This document shows, piece by piece, positions 17,318 through 26,898 of a stretch of DNA of 44,243 nucleotides. Below the pieces are notes generated by a model. The model saw only the letters and a program-made list of their open reading frames with translations, ran no database searches and was not told the DNA's origin. Each line of letters begins with the position of its first letter. Within the stretch, counting starts at the first letter, position 1. The stretch lies in assembly GCA_023381535.1 (NCBI GenBank), contig JAMCSN010000163.1, positions 1-44,243 of the forward strand, read 5' to 3'. The translations under genes were made by a program, and so were the position numbers. This stretch comes from Bacteroidota bacterium (GTDB lineage: Bacteria; Bacteroidota; Ignavibacteria; Ignavibacteriales; Melioribacteraceae).

Positions 17318-19839
17318 TTTGCATGCATGCTTTAAGACCAAGTTTGTTGTTGATTCTGTTTTTTTATTTTTTGCCGCTATGCACATTGGTTTTTCCTCAG
17401 AATGAACGTGATAAAATTATTGCGGTCAAATATAACGGTGATGCAAAAGTAGAAGTGGGAAGCCCGTTTGTCGGTATAGAATTTCACCACAGCATGCCCG
17501 TTCCACAAAGGATTAGTTTCTATTATCCGGTTGCAAATAGTCTGGATCTTAGCACCGATTATTGGAAACGCGATACAACATTTGTTTCGTCTCTTAGCTT
17601 AAAAATTGATAATCAGCCGTATCATGAAATCGGGAAAGAACCGTTTCAACTGGAAGTAACTCCGTATTACGCATCATTCACAAAAAGCAGTTACGGCTAT
17701 CAGATCAAAATCACGTACAATTTTTCACGGAATCAATCCGCCGCAATTGTAACTTATGAACTCACGAACACAACGAACCAAACCAACTCATATGAGTTCG
17801 CTGCAAAATATTTTTTAACGTTGAGGACTTGTCACACTTATGATTTCGTTGATAAAATTAAGCCGGAATTTAGCGAGGATAAATCGGCATTATTTGTTGA
17901 TTATGAAAATAGAGGAACTGGTGGAGCTCAAGTTTTCGTTGCAAATGCTGGGGCTAAACCGGATGGATATGAATTGTCGCGAGAGCCGGGTACATTGAAA
18001 GTCGGTAACCGCACCATCGAAAAACCGTACATAAAATATTCCTTCAAGAAAAAATTATTGCCAAAAGAAAAAATGGTTGTGGTACAGATAATCGGTTCAA
18101 CGAAAAACGGTGAAGGGGAAAAAGTTGCCCGTTACATGACCGAAAATTATAAGAAGGAGATTCATGATTATTCAAATTATGTCTTAACAAAAAGTATTGA
18201 GAATGGGAAAATAAAATTGAACGACTCAGTGATGGATCATTCTGTTTATTGGGCTAAAGCAATACTCGCTGCTAATTCTCATTACATAAACGGCGGTTTC
18301 GAACCGATGCCATGCCCTGCCGAGTATAATTTTTTCTTTACACATGATGTTTTGCTCACAGATCTTGCAGCCGTGAATTTTGATTTGCAGAGGGTTCACA
18401 ATGATCTTACTTTCATAATTGATCACGCCGACAAGGATAAAGTAATTCCGCACGCATACTATTGGAAGGACAGCACATACCAAACCGAGTATGCCGGTTC
18501 CGATAACTGGAATAATTTCTGGTTCATAATTCTTTCCGCAAAATATTTGATGCACTCAGCGGATACTACATTTCTCCACCGTCTTTATCCTTACATAAAC
18601 AAAAGTTTGGAAACCGCTCTCTATATGAAAGGTGATGACGATTTGATTTGGTCCAACCGTCCCGACTGGTGGGACATTGGTAAAAAAGACGGACCGCGTA
18701 CGTACGTGACGATTCTTGCCGTTAAAGCGCTCCAATCTTACAATTACATTTCAGCGTCGCTAAATCTTAATCTTGATCACTTAAAACAGTATGAAGAACT
18801 TGCCCAGAGGATGAAAGAGAGCCTGAACAAAAAATTATGGGCAGACGATGTTAATTACCTGATGAATTTTTATTCTGATGGAAAACGTGACGAACATTTT
18901 TATATGGGCTCATTGTTGGCGGCGCATTATAATCTTTTAAATTCAATGCGGACTGAAAAGCTGGTAAATACCGTTGAAGAAAAATTGTTCGATAAAAATA
19001 TTGGCGTGTTTACAGTTTGGCCGATGGATTTTAACAAGCTCATTGATTTCTGGAATTTCAGCGGCAACGAGGCGGGTGATCCGTATTATTACATCAACGG
19101 AGGAGTTTGGTCTCACGCGAACGCATGGTATGCACTTGCACTGTCAAATCTGAATCGGAAGAGTGAAGCGATTGACTTCATAAAAAAAACTATGACGGTA
19201 AAAGGTATAATGAAAGGTCCGAACGGACAGCCGGCGATGTATGAAGTTAGGAATGCCAACTCGAAAGATCCAAAAGTTTACGGTACGGTTGATAAGCCTC
19301 AGTTTCTTTGGGCTGCCGGCTGGTATTTGTATGATCTATACAACATTTTTCTTGAAAAAGAAAACGATTGGAATTTGCAGCTTGATCCGTTTCTAATTAA
19401 GAACCAGAAGTTTGCGGATTTCGATTATACCTTTAACGGTTCCGATGTGAGAGTTGAAATTCGCCGTGGAAGTAAAAACAGCCCGACTGTAAATTATGAT
19501 GGAAAGTACATCCCAAGTTTAGTGCTGCCGCTAAATCTTACCGGAGTAAAAAAAATAAACCTGAACAATGCCTCGGATAACCGACCGTTGTTAGTGTCCA
19601 CCACCTCCATTCTGAACAAAGCAGAGTATCATGGTAAAGTTATGACCTTGGCACTCAAAGCATTTGAAGGTCACAAAAACGTTACAGTGTTACGCGCTCC
19701 GAGCATTCCGAAAATAATTATAATAGACGGAATTAAACTCGAAAATTTCGAATCAATCAAGAACGGCAATAACTTCGAAATAACTTTTGAGTTCTTTCAT
19801 AAAACTAATTCGAGTGAATTGGTTAAAATAAATTTCTAA
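17314..19839 (+). CDS. Exported six-hairpin glycosidase-like protein (GH94/GH63-like fold)
   Basis: 841 residues; its ATG overlaps the previous stop (ATGA). A signal peptide (LLLILFFYFLPLCTLVFPQ) is followed by a beta-rich N-terminal half (about residues 30-290), an (alpha/alpha)6 catalytic-type half (about 300-700) and a short beta C-terminus. The middle shows PAEYNFFFTHDVLLTDLA, NRPDWWDIGKKDGPRTYVTI and NGGVWSHANAWYALALSNL, reminiscent of GH94 phosphorylases and GH63/GH15-like enzymes. Family assignment is uncertain. GH94 enzymes are normally cytoplasmic, so an exported relative is more likely a hydrolase. In this locus it could trim mannan side chains or debranch oligosaccharides in the periplasm. 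Confidence 0.75.
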   Translation: MICMHALRPSLLLILFFYFLPLCTLVFPQNERDKIIAVKYNGDAKVEVGSPFVGIEFHHSMPVPQRISFYYPVANSLDLSTDYWKRDTTFVSSLSLKIDNQPYHEIGKEPFQLEVTPYYASFTKSSYGYQIKITYNFSRNQSAAIVTYELTNTTNQTNSYEFAAKYFLTLRTCHTYDFVDKIKPEFSEDKSALFVDYENRGTGGAQVFVANAGAKPDGYELSREPGTLKVGNRTIEKPYIKYSFKKKLLPKEKMVVVQIIGSTKNGEGEKVARYMTENYKKEIHDYSNYVLTKSIENGKIKLNDSVMDHSVYWAKAILAANSHYINGGFEPMPCPAEYNFFFTHDVLLTDLAAVNFDLQRVHNDLTFIIDHADKDKVIPHAYYWKDSTYQTEYAGSDNWNNFWFIILSAKYLMHSADTTFLHRLYPYINKSLETALYMKGDDDLIWSNRPDWWDIGKKDGPRTYVTILAVKALQSYNYISASLNLNLDHLKQYEELAQRMKESLNKKLWADDVNYLMNFYSDGKRDEHFYMGSLLAAHYNLLNSMRTEKLVNTVEEKLFDKNIGVFTVWPMDFNKLIDFWNFSGNEAGDPYYYINGGVWSHANAWYALALSNLNRKSEAIDFIKKTMTVKGIMKGPNGQPAMYEVRNANSKDPKVYGTVDKPQFLWAAGWYLYDLYNIFLEKENDWNLQLDPFLIKNQKFADFDYTFNGSDVRVEIRRGSKNSPTVNYDGKYIPSLVLPLNLTGVKKINLNNASDNRPLLVSTTSILNKAEYHGKVMTLALKAFEGHKNVTVLRAPSIPKIIIIDGIKLENFESIKNGNNFEITFEFFHKTNSSELVKINF

Positions 19840-19860
19840 CTAAAGTGTGACAAAAAAACG

Positions 19861-22317
19861 ATGTTGAAAATTCCCCTGGACGGCAACTGGAAATTCAAAT
19901 TAAACAAGAGCTCCAATACTACTGGAATTCCGTCGCCGATACTAAAACATATAAGAAAATGGAATGATGCAACAATTCCCGGCACGGTTCACACCGATCT
20001 TCTTAACAACAAACTGATCGACGATCCGTTTTATTCGGATAATGAACTTAAGCTTGGCTGGATTGCCGAAAGCAATTGGCACTATGAGACAAAATTTAAT
20101 CTTCCGGGAAATTATGAAGTATCAATCCCGATCAATTTGGTATTCGAAGGCATTGATACCGTAGCCGAAATTTCTCTGAACGGCGTGAAGATCGCCGACG
20201 TGAATAATATGTTCAGAAAATATTTGTTCAGTGTGACAGATATACTTAAACCGAAAAACAATGTCCTATCGGTACTGCTTTATTCACCATTGAAAGCCGC
20301 TAAGTCACTTGAGGATAAATACGGTAAACTCCCAGTTGCGCTGAACTCAGAAAGAGTATATCTCAGGAAAGCCCAATATTCATTTGGGTGGGATTGGGGA
20401 CCGTCTTTTCCAACATCGGGAATCTGGAAAAAAGTTTTTCTCGAACAAATTTTGCCGGTGGGACTGAATCAAATTACATTTAACACGATCGATGCAGACG
20501 AACGAAGAGCAGAAGTTGAGATTGGAATTTTATTGAATGGAAAAATCGAGAATGTTGCCCAAATAAACGTTACGCTCCAACACGGCGATTTCAAGCTTGT
20601 AAAAGAAATTCTAAAACCGGAGAAACACGAGATTAGTGCAAAGATTATTCTCGATAATCCGAAACTTTGGTATCCGAACGGCGAAGGAGAACAGCCACTT
20701 TATAATCTGCGTGTGGAATTAATTTCGAACTATGGATCGATACTCGATTTCAATGAACGAAAAGTTGGAATTAGAATAATCGAGTTAAAACTTGAGGACA
20801 ATGGAAAACCGTCTTTCCATTTTGTAGTAAACGGAAAGCGAGTTTTTATTAAAGGAGCGAACTGGATTCCGGCAGATTCATTCTTACCGCGTGTCACAAA
20901 AGAAAAATATTCAGCGCTTCTCAAACTAGCGCAGCAAGCTAATATGAATATGATCCGAGTTTGGGGCGGTGGAGTTTATGAGTCGGATTACTTTTACGAA
21001 TTGTGCGATGAAATGGGTCTTCTGATCTGGCAAGACTTTTTGTTTGCATGCGGTTCATATCCCGAGCATCAGGAGTTTATTGAAAACGTAAAAGTTGAAG
21101 TGGAAGAAAATGTTAAACGACTACGGCATCATGCTTGCATTGCGATCTGGTGCGGTAACAATGAAAATGAATGGCTCTGGTATCAAGAACGAAAAACATC
21201 CTACGAAACAATGCCCGGATACAAAATTTATCACGAAGTCATTCCGTTCTTGCTAAATACTCTTGATCCTCGTCGCCCATACTGGCATTCAACGCCGTTT
21301 GGAAAAGGAGAGGATCCGAATTTCCAAGGCAGCGGCAACAATCATCAATGGGATATTTGGAGCCGCTGGATCGATTATAATACAGTTGTGAATGATCACA
21401 GTTTATTTGTTACTGAGTTTGGTTTTCAAGGACCAGCTAATATTTCAACGTTGAATAAAGCCATTCCTCAAAAAAACAGAAAAACGAATGACCGAATATT
21501 TGAACATCATAACAAACAGATCGAGGGCACGGAAAGAATTTTCCGTTTCATAGCAGCGCATCTACCGGTTAGAAGCGGCTGGGAAGATTTTATTTATCTC
21601 GGTCAGTTGAACCAAGCCCTCGCATTAAAAACATGCATCGAACATTGGCGATCAAATCATCCACAGACCAGCGGAACGATTATTTGGCAGATTAACGATT
21701 GCTGGCCAGTGACAAGTTGGTCACTTGTGGATTCAAGCTTAACTTCAAAGATTTCATATCATGCCGTTAAGAATGTTTTCTCGTCGAGCTTAATAATTTT
21801 CGAAAAGCAAGGGAACTCCGTCGGGGTGAAATTTATAAACCAGCAATCAAATCCTTTTCGGGGCAAACTAATTTTGCGATCGTATCATCTTCAAACGGGT
21901 AAAGAAGTATCGGCAAAAATATTTGAACTAAACTCTTCACCAAATTCATCCGAATTAGTTTGTGAAATACCGGTAGAAGATCGAAGCATCATTTTTGCTT
22001 CCCATCTTTATAATGTTGACGATGAAGTTATTCACAAAAATATTTTCTATCCTCATCCGTGGAAGCATGCACCATTGCCGCAGGTAAGTGTGCGCAAAAA
22101 AATTGTCATGAAGGGAAATGATTACTATCTGGGAGTCAGTACTGCTAAACCGGCTTTGTTTATGGATTTCTATCATCCAAGATTGATTTTCTCCGAGAGA
22201 GGATTTTCACTTATGCCGCAAGAAAAAGTATTGATTAAAATGAGCGGTAAAGATGTCAATAAAGTTAAAACCGATGAGATCAAAATTTTTACACTCAACG
22301 ATTATCTGAATGATTGA
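19861..22317 (+). CDS. GH2 beta-mannosidase
   Basis: 818 residues, close to the usual length of bacterial GH2 beta-mannosidases, without a signal peptide (starts MLKIPLDGNWKFKLN). Domains in order: N-terminal jelly roll (IPGTVHTDLLNN, ESNWHYETKFNLP), Ig-like domain, TIM barrel and C-terminal beta domains. Family marks: SFGWDWGPSFPTSGIWK, NMIRVWGGGVYESDYFYELC, WCGNNENEW (acid/base Glu435), LFVTEFGFQG (nucleophile Glu519) and GTIIWQINDCWPVTSWSLVD. It removes terminal non-reducing beta-mannose residues in the cytoplasm and complements the phosphorylases, for example on the last disaccharide or chitobiose-linked mannose. The gene overlaps the following one by eight bases. Confidence 0.96.
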   Translation: MLKIPLDGNWKFKLNKSSNTTGIPSPILKHIRKWNDATIPGTVHTDLLNNKLIDDPFYSDNELKLGWIAESNWHYETKFNLPGNYEVSIPINLVFEGIDTVAEISLNGVKIADVNNMFRKYLFSVTDILKPKNNVLSVLLYSPLKAAKSLEDKYGKLPVALNSERVYLRKAQYSFGWDWGPSFPTSGIWKKVFLEQILPVGLNQITFNTIDADERRAEVEIGILLNGKIENVAQINVTLQHGDFKLVKEILKPEKHEISAKIILDNPKLWYPNGEGEQPLYNLRVELISNYGSILDFNERKVGIRIIELKLEDNGKPSFHFVVNGKRVFIKGANWIPADSFLPRVTKEKYSALLKLAQQANMNMIRVWGGGVYESDYFYELCDEMGLLIWQDFLFACGSYPEHQEFIENVKVEVEENVKRLRHHACIAIWCGNNENEWLWYQERKTSYETMPGYKIYHEVIPFLLNTLDPRRPYWHSTPFGKGEDPNFQGSGNNHQWDIWSRWIDYNTVVNDHSLFVTEFGFQGPANISTLNKAIPQKNRKTNDRIFEHHNKQIEGTERIFRFIAAHLPVRSGWEDFIYLGQLNQALALKTCIEHWRSNHPQTSGTIIWQINDCWPVTSWSLVDSSLTSKISYHAVKNVFSSSLIIFEKQGNSVGVKFINQQSNPFRGKLILRSYHLQTGKEVSAKIFELNSSPNSSELVCEIPVEDRSIIFASHLYNVDDEVIHKNIFYPHPWKHAPLPQVSVRKKIVMKGNDYYLGVSTAKPALFMDFYHPRLIFSERGFSLMPQEKVLIKMSGKDVNKVKTDEIKIFTLNDYLND

Positions 22318-25300
22318 ACCGGTTATAAATAAAAAAATAATTTTATTTCTTCTTGTTGCTTTAATTTTGTTTAGCGGAACTGCCGTGAATGCTCAGCAGA
22401 TAAACATCACAACGATCGAAACAATGCCGAACATGCCGACACATTATTTAATGCGCGATTGGAAAAAAGTTGCTGCCGGCTACGACTCACTTGTTTTCAA
22501 TTCGAATCTAAACGGTCAGTTTTTGCCGTTAATTTTTGACCGCGATAATACTGTTAACTATCCCGGACAGAAAAGTTTTGGGATTCAATCTTATGTCGGT
22601 ACTAATAGTCCACAGCAGGGAGAAGCAATAAATGTACTACCGGCTGTTGTGGGGGCGAGATTGGTCGGAATAGATAAGAGCAATCAGAACGGAAGAAATT
22701 ATGTTTTGGAGTCGCGCGAATATTTTAATAAGCGCCCCGAAGAAAACATTTATCTCAACGAACCTGTCGTGAGCAGCGGTGACGATTGGTGGTATGAGAC
22801 AATGCCGAATGTTTTCTTCTATCAATTATATAGTCTTTATCCCAACACATCGGAGTTCCATAATCAGTTTGTTACAGTTGCGGATAGATGGCTTCAAGTT
22901 GTTTATGCGATGGGAGGTGCAACAACCCCATGGAAAATCCCTTCTATGAATTATAGAGCGTGGAGTTTTTCTATGATGACTCCGAATGCGTCCGGTGTTC
23001 CCGAACCGGAAGCGTCCGGCGCGATCGCATGGATATTGTACAATGCTTATACAGTTACGCATGATGAGAAGTATCGCATTGGCGCTGAGCTTTCTATGGA
23101 ATACTTGAATTCATTAACTTCTAATCCAGCGTACGAACTACAGCTCTCTTATGGCGTTTATCTTGCAGCTCGAATGAACGCAGAACTTGGCACCGACTAC
23201 GATATCGAAAAACTTATTAACTGGTGTTTCGATTTCAGTCCTTTGAGAAACTGGGGAGTTGTGGCTAATGATGAGTGGGGAGTATATGATGTTAACGGAC
23301 TGGTCGGCGAACTTTCGCCTCGCCATTATGCTTTTGCGATGAATACATTTGAACAGATCGGTGCATTAGTACCGCTTGTTAGATATGATTCGAGATTTGC
23401 GAGAGCAATCGGCAAATGGGTTTTGAATGCGGCTAATTCATCGCGACTTTTTTATTCGAACTATTTGGCTGAAGCTGACCAAGACAGCAGGTGGTGGGCA
23501 AAACAGTACGATCCTAACTCGGTAATTGCTTATGAAGCTTTATTGAAAACAAACAACGGATGGATCAAAGCTACCGGCGACGCAATGTCGGGCGGCTGGG
23601 CTGCGACAAATCTTGGGCTCTACGGCTCATCTCACGTAGGAATTCTCGGTGGTATAATCGATACAACCGATGTTTCGATGATTCTAAAACTCGATCTACT
23701 TAAGACAGATTATTTTCACAAATCGGCTTATCCCAGTTTCTTGATTTTCAATCCGTACGGCGTTGATAAAAATGTTTCGGTAGATGTCGGTTCAAACAGC
23801 GCCGATGTTTATGATGCCGTTTCGCATTCGGTGATCGCTCGAAACGTTCAGGGAAAGACTCCAATTAACATACCGGCTGATCAAGCAATTATTGCGGTGG
23901 TCATTCCGGCTGGAAGCAATTTAGTATTTAATGCCGACAAGACTTTGGTAAACGGAATAGTAATTGATTTCAAAAACGGAATGCCGGTTCAGAATTATCC
24001 GCCAAGAATTAAAAGTTTCACTGCGGTAAAAAGTAATATTATCGTAAACGATTCAACAAATATTTATTGCACAGCGGTTGATAAGGAGAATCAGCAATTA
24101 AACTATGCTTGGAAAGTTTCAGGAGGAAAAATTTCCGGTTCAGGTTCAAGCGTTAAATGGTTGAGTCCAAATTCACCTGGAGTTTTTTCGATATCAGTTA
24201 CCGTTACCGATTCGCAAGGTGCAACGGATTCTGCTAAGATAGAAATTACAGTAAGTCAGTTTATCAATTATCCGCCGGTTATAGAAAAAATAAAAGCCAC
24301 TCCACGAAAAATCGACAAAGGCGCATTGTCTTCGATTAGCTGCATTGCGTCCGATCAAAACGGTGATTCGCTCACTTACACATGGAACGCATTGTACGGA
24401 ACAATAATCGGTATCGGAAAAAACATTTCATGGCAAGCTCCTAACATTGAAGGAAATTATTATATCAAATGCATTGTAAATGATACTCACGGTGCTGCGG
24501 TCGTTGATAGCCTAAGTTTAGAAGTCCGCGATTTTAGCAAGGACCAAAGCGGAAACTTGATTGCATTTTATCCCTTCAACGGAAACGCTGATGATCAAAC
24601 CGGAAATCATAATGGAATCGTTGATGGTGCTTTCTTGACAAAAGATAGATTCGGGAATATCGATCTAGCTTACAGCTTTAACGGTACTACCGATAATATT
24701 TGTGTACCAAATTCGTCCTCTTTGAATTTCGGTTCATCAATTACCGTAAGTCTCTGGTTTAAGATAGGTACATTGTACAACCGTGAGGCATTTTTAATTT
24801 CACATGGGAGCTGGCAAAACCGTTGGAAGATTTCCATTACAAATAAAAAAATACGTTGGACAATCAAGACGGATTCTACTGTTAATAACTCCGATACTAA
24901 AGATTTGGATTCCGAAACTAGTCTTGTTGCTAATAGATGGTATCTTGTTACAGCTACCTATTCCGGTTCCGATATGGAATTATGGATTAACGGTGAACTG
25001 GATTCATTTACAACATGGAGCGGAAAAATATTGCCGACCACGTATGATCTAACAATTGCGCAAATGCTTCCGAACGATAATAATTACAATTTCAACGGCG
25101 TTATTGATGATGTTAGATTGTATGACTATGCGTTATCTGTTGATGAAATTCAGAAGTTGTATGACTTTCAGACAGACGTAAAAATCGGTGAAAGCGGAGA
25201 CACGCCGGGGGAATTTCAGTTATATCAAAATTATCCCAATCCATTTAATCCGGAAACAGTTATCAGTTATCGGTTATCCGCTGCGGGAAATGTAAGCCTA

Positions 25301-25534
25301 AAAGTTTATGACATACTTGGGAGAGAAGTTGCAACATTGGTTCATGAATATCAAACCGTGGGAATTCATAATTATAAATTCCTCGCCTCGCGAGACGCCA
25401 GCTTCGCCCGCGAAGTGAGGCGAGCAAGTCGAAGCGGGTCAATTATCAATTCTCAATTAACCAGCGGCGTTTATTTCTACCGTCTAGTCGCCGGTTCCTT
25501 TTCATCCACAAAAAAGATGTTATTGATAAAATAG
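22310..25534 (+). CDS. Multidomain T9SS cargo: alpha/alpha-barrel, two Ig-like domains, LamG, sorting domain
   Basis: 1074 residues starting inside the end of the GH2 gene (8-base overlap). The signal peptide is KKIILFLLVALILFSGTAVNAQ. Residues ~30-545 form a helical, Trp-rich barrel-like region (SSGDDWWYETMPNVFFYQLY, PEASGAIAWILYNAYTVTHD, DQDSRWWAKQYDPNSVIAYE) that I cannot assign to a family. Residues ~563-650 and ~655-745 are two PKD/Ig-like repeats (PPRIKSFTAV, PPVIEKIKAT), ~750-952 a LamG/concanavalin-like domain (LIAFYPFNGNADDQTGNHNG, FNGVIDDVRLYDYALS) and ~968-1074 a T9SS sorting domain (NYPNPFNPETVISYRLS). The sorting domain carries an unusual in-frame insertion encoded by a palindromic element (~residues 1024-1045). 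It is the only surface-exported candidate enzyme of the locus, so it is a plausible extracellular glycan-degrading protein. Confidence 0.85.
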   Translation: MIEPVINKKIILFLLVALILFSGTAVNAQQINITTIETMPNMPTHYLMRDWKKVAAGYDSLVFNSNLNGQFLPLIFDRDNTVNYPGQKSFGIQSYVGTNSPQQGEAINVLPAVVGARLVGIDKSNQNGRNYVLESREYFNKRPEENIYLNEPVVSSGDDWWYETMPNVFFYQLYSLYPNTSEFHNQFVTVADRWLQVVYAMGGATTPWKIPSMNYRAWSFSMMTPNASGVPEPEASGAIAWILYNAYTVTHDEKYRIGAELSMEYLNSLTSNPAYELQLSYGVYLAARMNAELGTDYDIEKLINWCFDFSPLRNWGVVANDEWGVYDVNGLVGELSPRHYAFAMNTFEQIGALVPLVRYDSRFARAIGKWVLNAANSSRLFYSNYLAEADQDSRWWAKQYDPNSVIAYEALLKTNNGWIKATGDAMSGGWAATNLGLYGSSHVGILGGIIDTTDVSMILKLDLLKTDYFHKSAYPSFLIFNPYGVDKNVSVDVGSNSADVYDAVSHSVIARNVQGKTPINIPADQAIIAVVIPAGSNLVFNADKTLVNGIVIDFKNGMPVQNYPPRIKSFTAVKSNIIVNDSTNIYCTAVDKENQQLNYAWKVSGGKISGSGSSVKWLSPNSPGVFSISVTVTDSQGATDSAKIEITVSQFINYPPVIEKIKATPRKIDKGALSSISCIASDQNGDSLTYTWNALYGTIIGIGKNISWQAPNIEGNYYIKCIVNDTHGAAVVDSLSLEVRDFSKDQSGNLIAFYPFNGNADDQTGNHNGIVDGAFLTKDRFGNIDLAYSFNGTTDNICVPNSSSLNFGSSITVSLWFKIGTLYNREAFLISHGSWQNRWKISITNKKIRWTIKTDSTVNNSDTKDLDSETSLVANRWYLVTATYSGSDMELWINGELDSFTTWSGKILPTTYDLTIAQMLPNDNNYNFNGVIDDVRLYDYALSVDEIQKLYDFQTDVKIGESGDTPGEFQLYQNYPNPFNPETVISYRLSAAGNVSLKVYDILGREVATLVHEYQTVGIHNYKFLASRDASFAREVRRASRSGSIINSQLTSGVYFYRLVAGSFSSTKKMLLIK
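25380..25443 (+). repeat. In-frame GC-rich palindromic element within a T9SS sorting domain
   Basis: Nested inverted repeats: CTCGCCTC (25382-25389) pairs with GAGGCGAG (25417-25424), and inside it CTTCGC (25402-25407) faces GCGAAG (25410-25415). The stretch is far richer in GC than its surroundings and encodes about 20 charged and small residues (LASRDASFAREVRRAS) between the two conserved halves of the sorting domain (GIHNYKF and LTSGVYFYRLVAG) without breaking the frame. Confidence 0.8.
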
Positions 25535-25552
25535 TCACGAAGGAAATACAAA

Positions 25553-26644
25553 ATGGCTCAAGTAAAACTGGTGAATGTTTCTAAAACGTACGAAGGAAAG
25601 AACAAAGCTGTAAACAATGTTAATCTTGAAATCAACGATAAAGAGTTCGTTGTTCTAGTTGGACCTTCGGGATGCGGCAAATCGACTACTTTGCGAATGA
25701 TAGCGGGGCTCGAAGAGATAAATGAAGGCGAGATTTATATTGACGGCAAGCTCGTAAACAATATTCCTCCTAAGGACCGCGATATTGCGATGGTATTTCA
25801 AAACTATGCACTCTACCCTCACATGACCGTTTTCGATAACATGGCTTTTGGCTTGAAGCTAAGGAAATACAGCAAGGAAGAAATTAAGAACCGTGTGGAT
25901 TACGCGGCTAAGATACTTGAGATAGAGGAACTGTTGAATAGAAAACCGAAACAACTTTCCGGCGGACAGCGGCAGCGAGTTGCAGTTGGACGCGCAATCG
26001 TGCGTAAACCGAAAGTGTTTTTATTTGATGAACCTCTAAGCAACCTCGATGCAAAATTGCGCGTACAGATGCGTTCGGAAATAGCACGATTGCATCAGCG
26101 TCTTGAAACGACAATCATTTATGTAACTCATGATCAGGTTGAAGCGATGACAATGGGCAACCGGATTGTTGTTATGAAAGACGGAATAGTTCAGCAAGTT
26201 GATGCGCCGCTCAATCTTTACAACGATCCGGTTAACAAATTTGTCGCCGGATTTATCGGAAGTCCCGCAATGAATTTTATCGATGGGAAAATTACGGATG
26301 AAAACGGACTAAGATTTATCAGCAACGGGAAATCCTTAAACATCTTGCTCAACGAATCTAAAAGGTCAAAGCTCTCTTCATACATCAACGAAAACATTTC
26401 AGTAGGAATCCGCCCCGAATCATTTCGCCTCGAGTCTTTAACAGAGAACAAAATTGCAATTCAACTTGATATCGTCGAACAAATGGGGAATGAATCGTAT
26501 CTTTATTTTAAACTGGATGACTCACAATGCGTTGCGCGTGTAAAACCGAATGATAAATTGCACCATGACGCCCAAGTATCGCTGTACTTCAATAGCGAAT
26601 CTGTGTATTTGTTTGCTAGTGAAACGGCTAATCGTATTGATTGA
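25553..26644 (+). CDS. Sugar ABC transporter ATP-binding protein (MalK/UgpC/MsmK type)
   Basis: 363 residues. Walker A GPSGCGKST, Q-loop VFQNYALYPHMTV, signature LSGGQRQRVAVGRAI, Walker B VFLFDEPLSNLD and switch histidine in YVTHDQVEAMT are all intact. The C-terminal third is the regulatory TOBE/OB domain of carbohydrate-importer ATPases (GFIGSPAMNFIDG, SVGIRPESFRLE). It lies 18 bases after the T9SS gene, about 12 kb after the permease genes, and is the only ATPase in the locus, so it most likely energises the MalF/MalG-type permeases at 11966-13630. MsmK-type ATPases often serve several importers. Confidence 0.95.
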   Translation: MAQVKLVNVSKTYEGKNKAVNNVNLEINDKEFVVLVGPSGCGKSTTLRMIAGLEEINEGEIYIDGKLVNNIPPKDRDIAMVFQNYALYPHMTVFDNMAFGLKLRKYSKEEIKNRVDYAAKILEIEELLNRKPKQLSGGQRQRVAVGRAIVRKPKVFLFDEPLSNLDAKLRVQMRSEIARLHQRLETTIIYVTHDQVEAMTMGNRIVVMKDGIVQQVDAPLNLYNDPVNKFVAGFIGSPAMNFIDGKITDENGLRFISNGKSLNILLNESKRSKLSSYINENISVGIRPESFRLESLTENKIAIQLDIVEQMGNESYLYFKLDDSQCVARVKPNDKLHHDAQVSLYFNSESVYLFASETANRID

Positions 26645-26898
26645 TTTTTTTAGCTGCAAACCGGAACAATTCTCTAAAATCTATCTTCAACTTCTAAATA
26701 CTTTTTGATTAATAGTAATTTTTAAGTTAAGTTCGTTTAGAAACAACGGGGTATTTTACTGTGGGGAAACGAATTTAAAAACTCTTCTCATTCATTCTCT
26801 TGCGGACTCAAATTCGTAGGAAATCTTATTCGATAACCTGTTGCATGAGGCGGCTAAGGATTCCTTTGTAACATAAAAAGTAGCAGGGGGTTGTAAAT
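26645..26898. other. Intergenic gap between ATPase and HNH genes
   Basis: 254 bases, AT-rich, no reading frame worth reporting and no clear terminator hairpin. It marks the end of the mannoside cluster. A purine-rich ribosome site (AGGGGG, about 26884-26889) lies at its right edge for the next gene. Confidence 0.6.
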
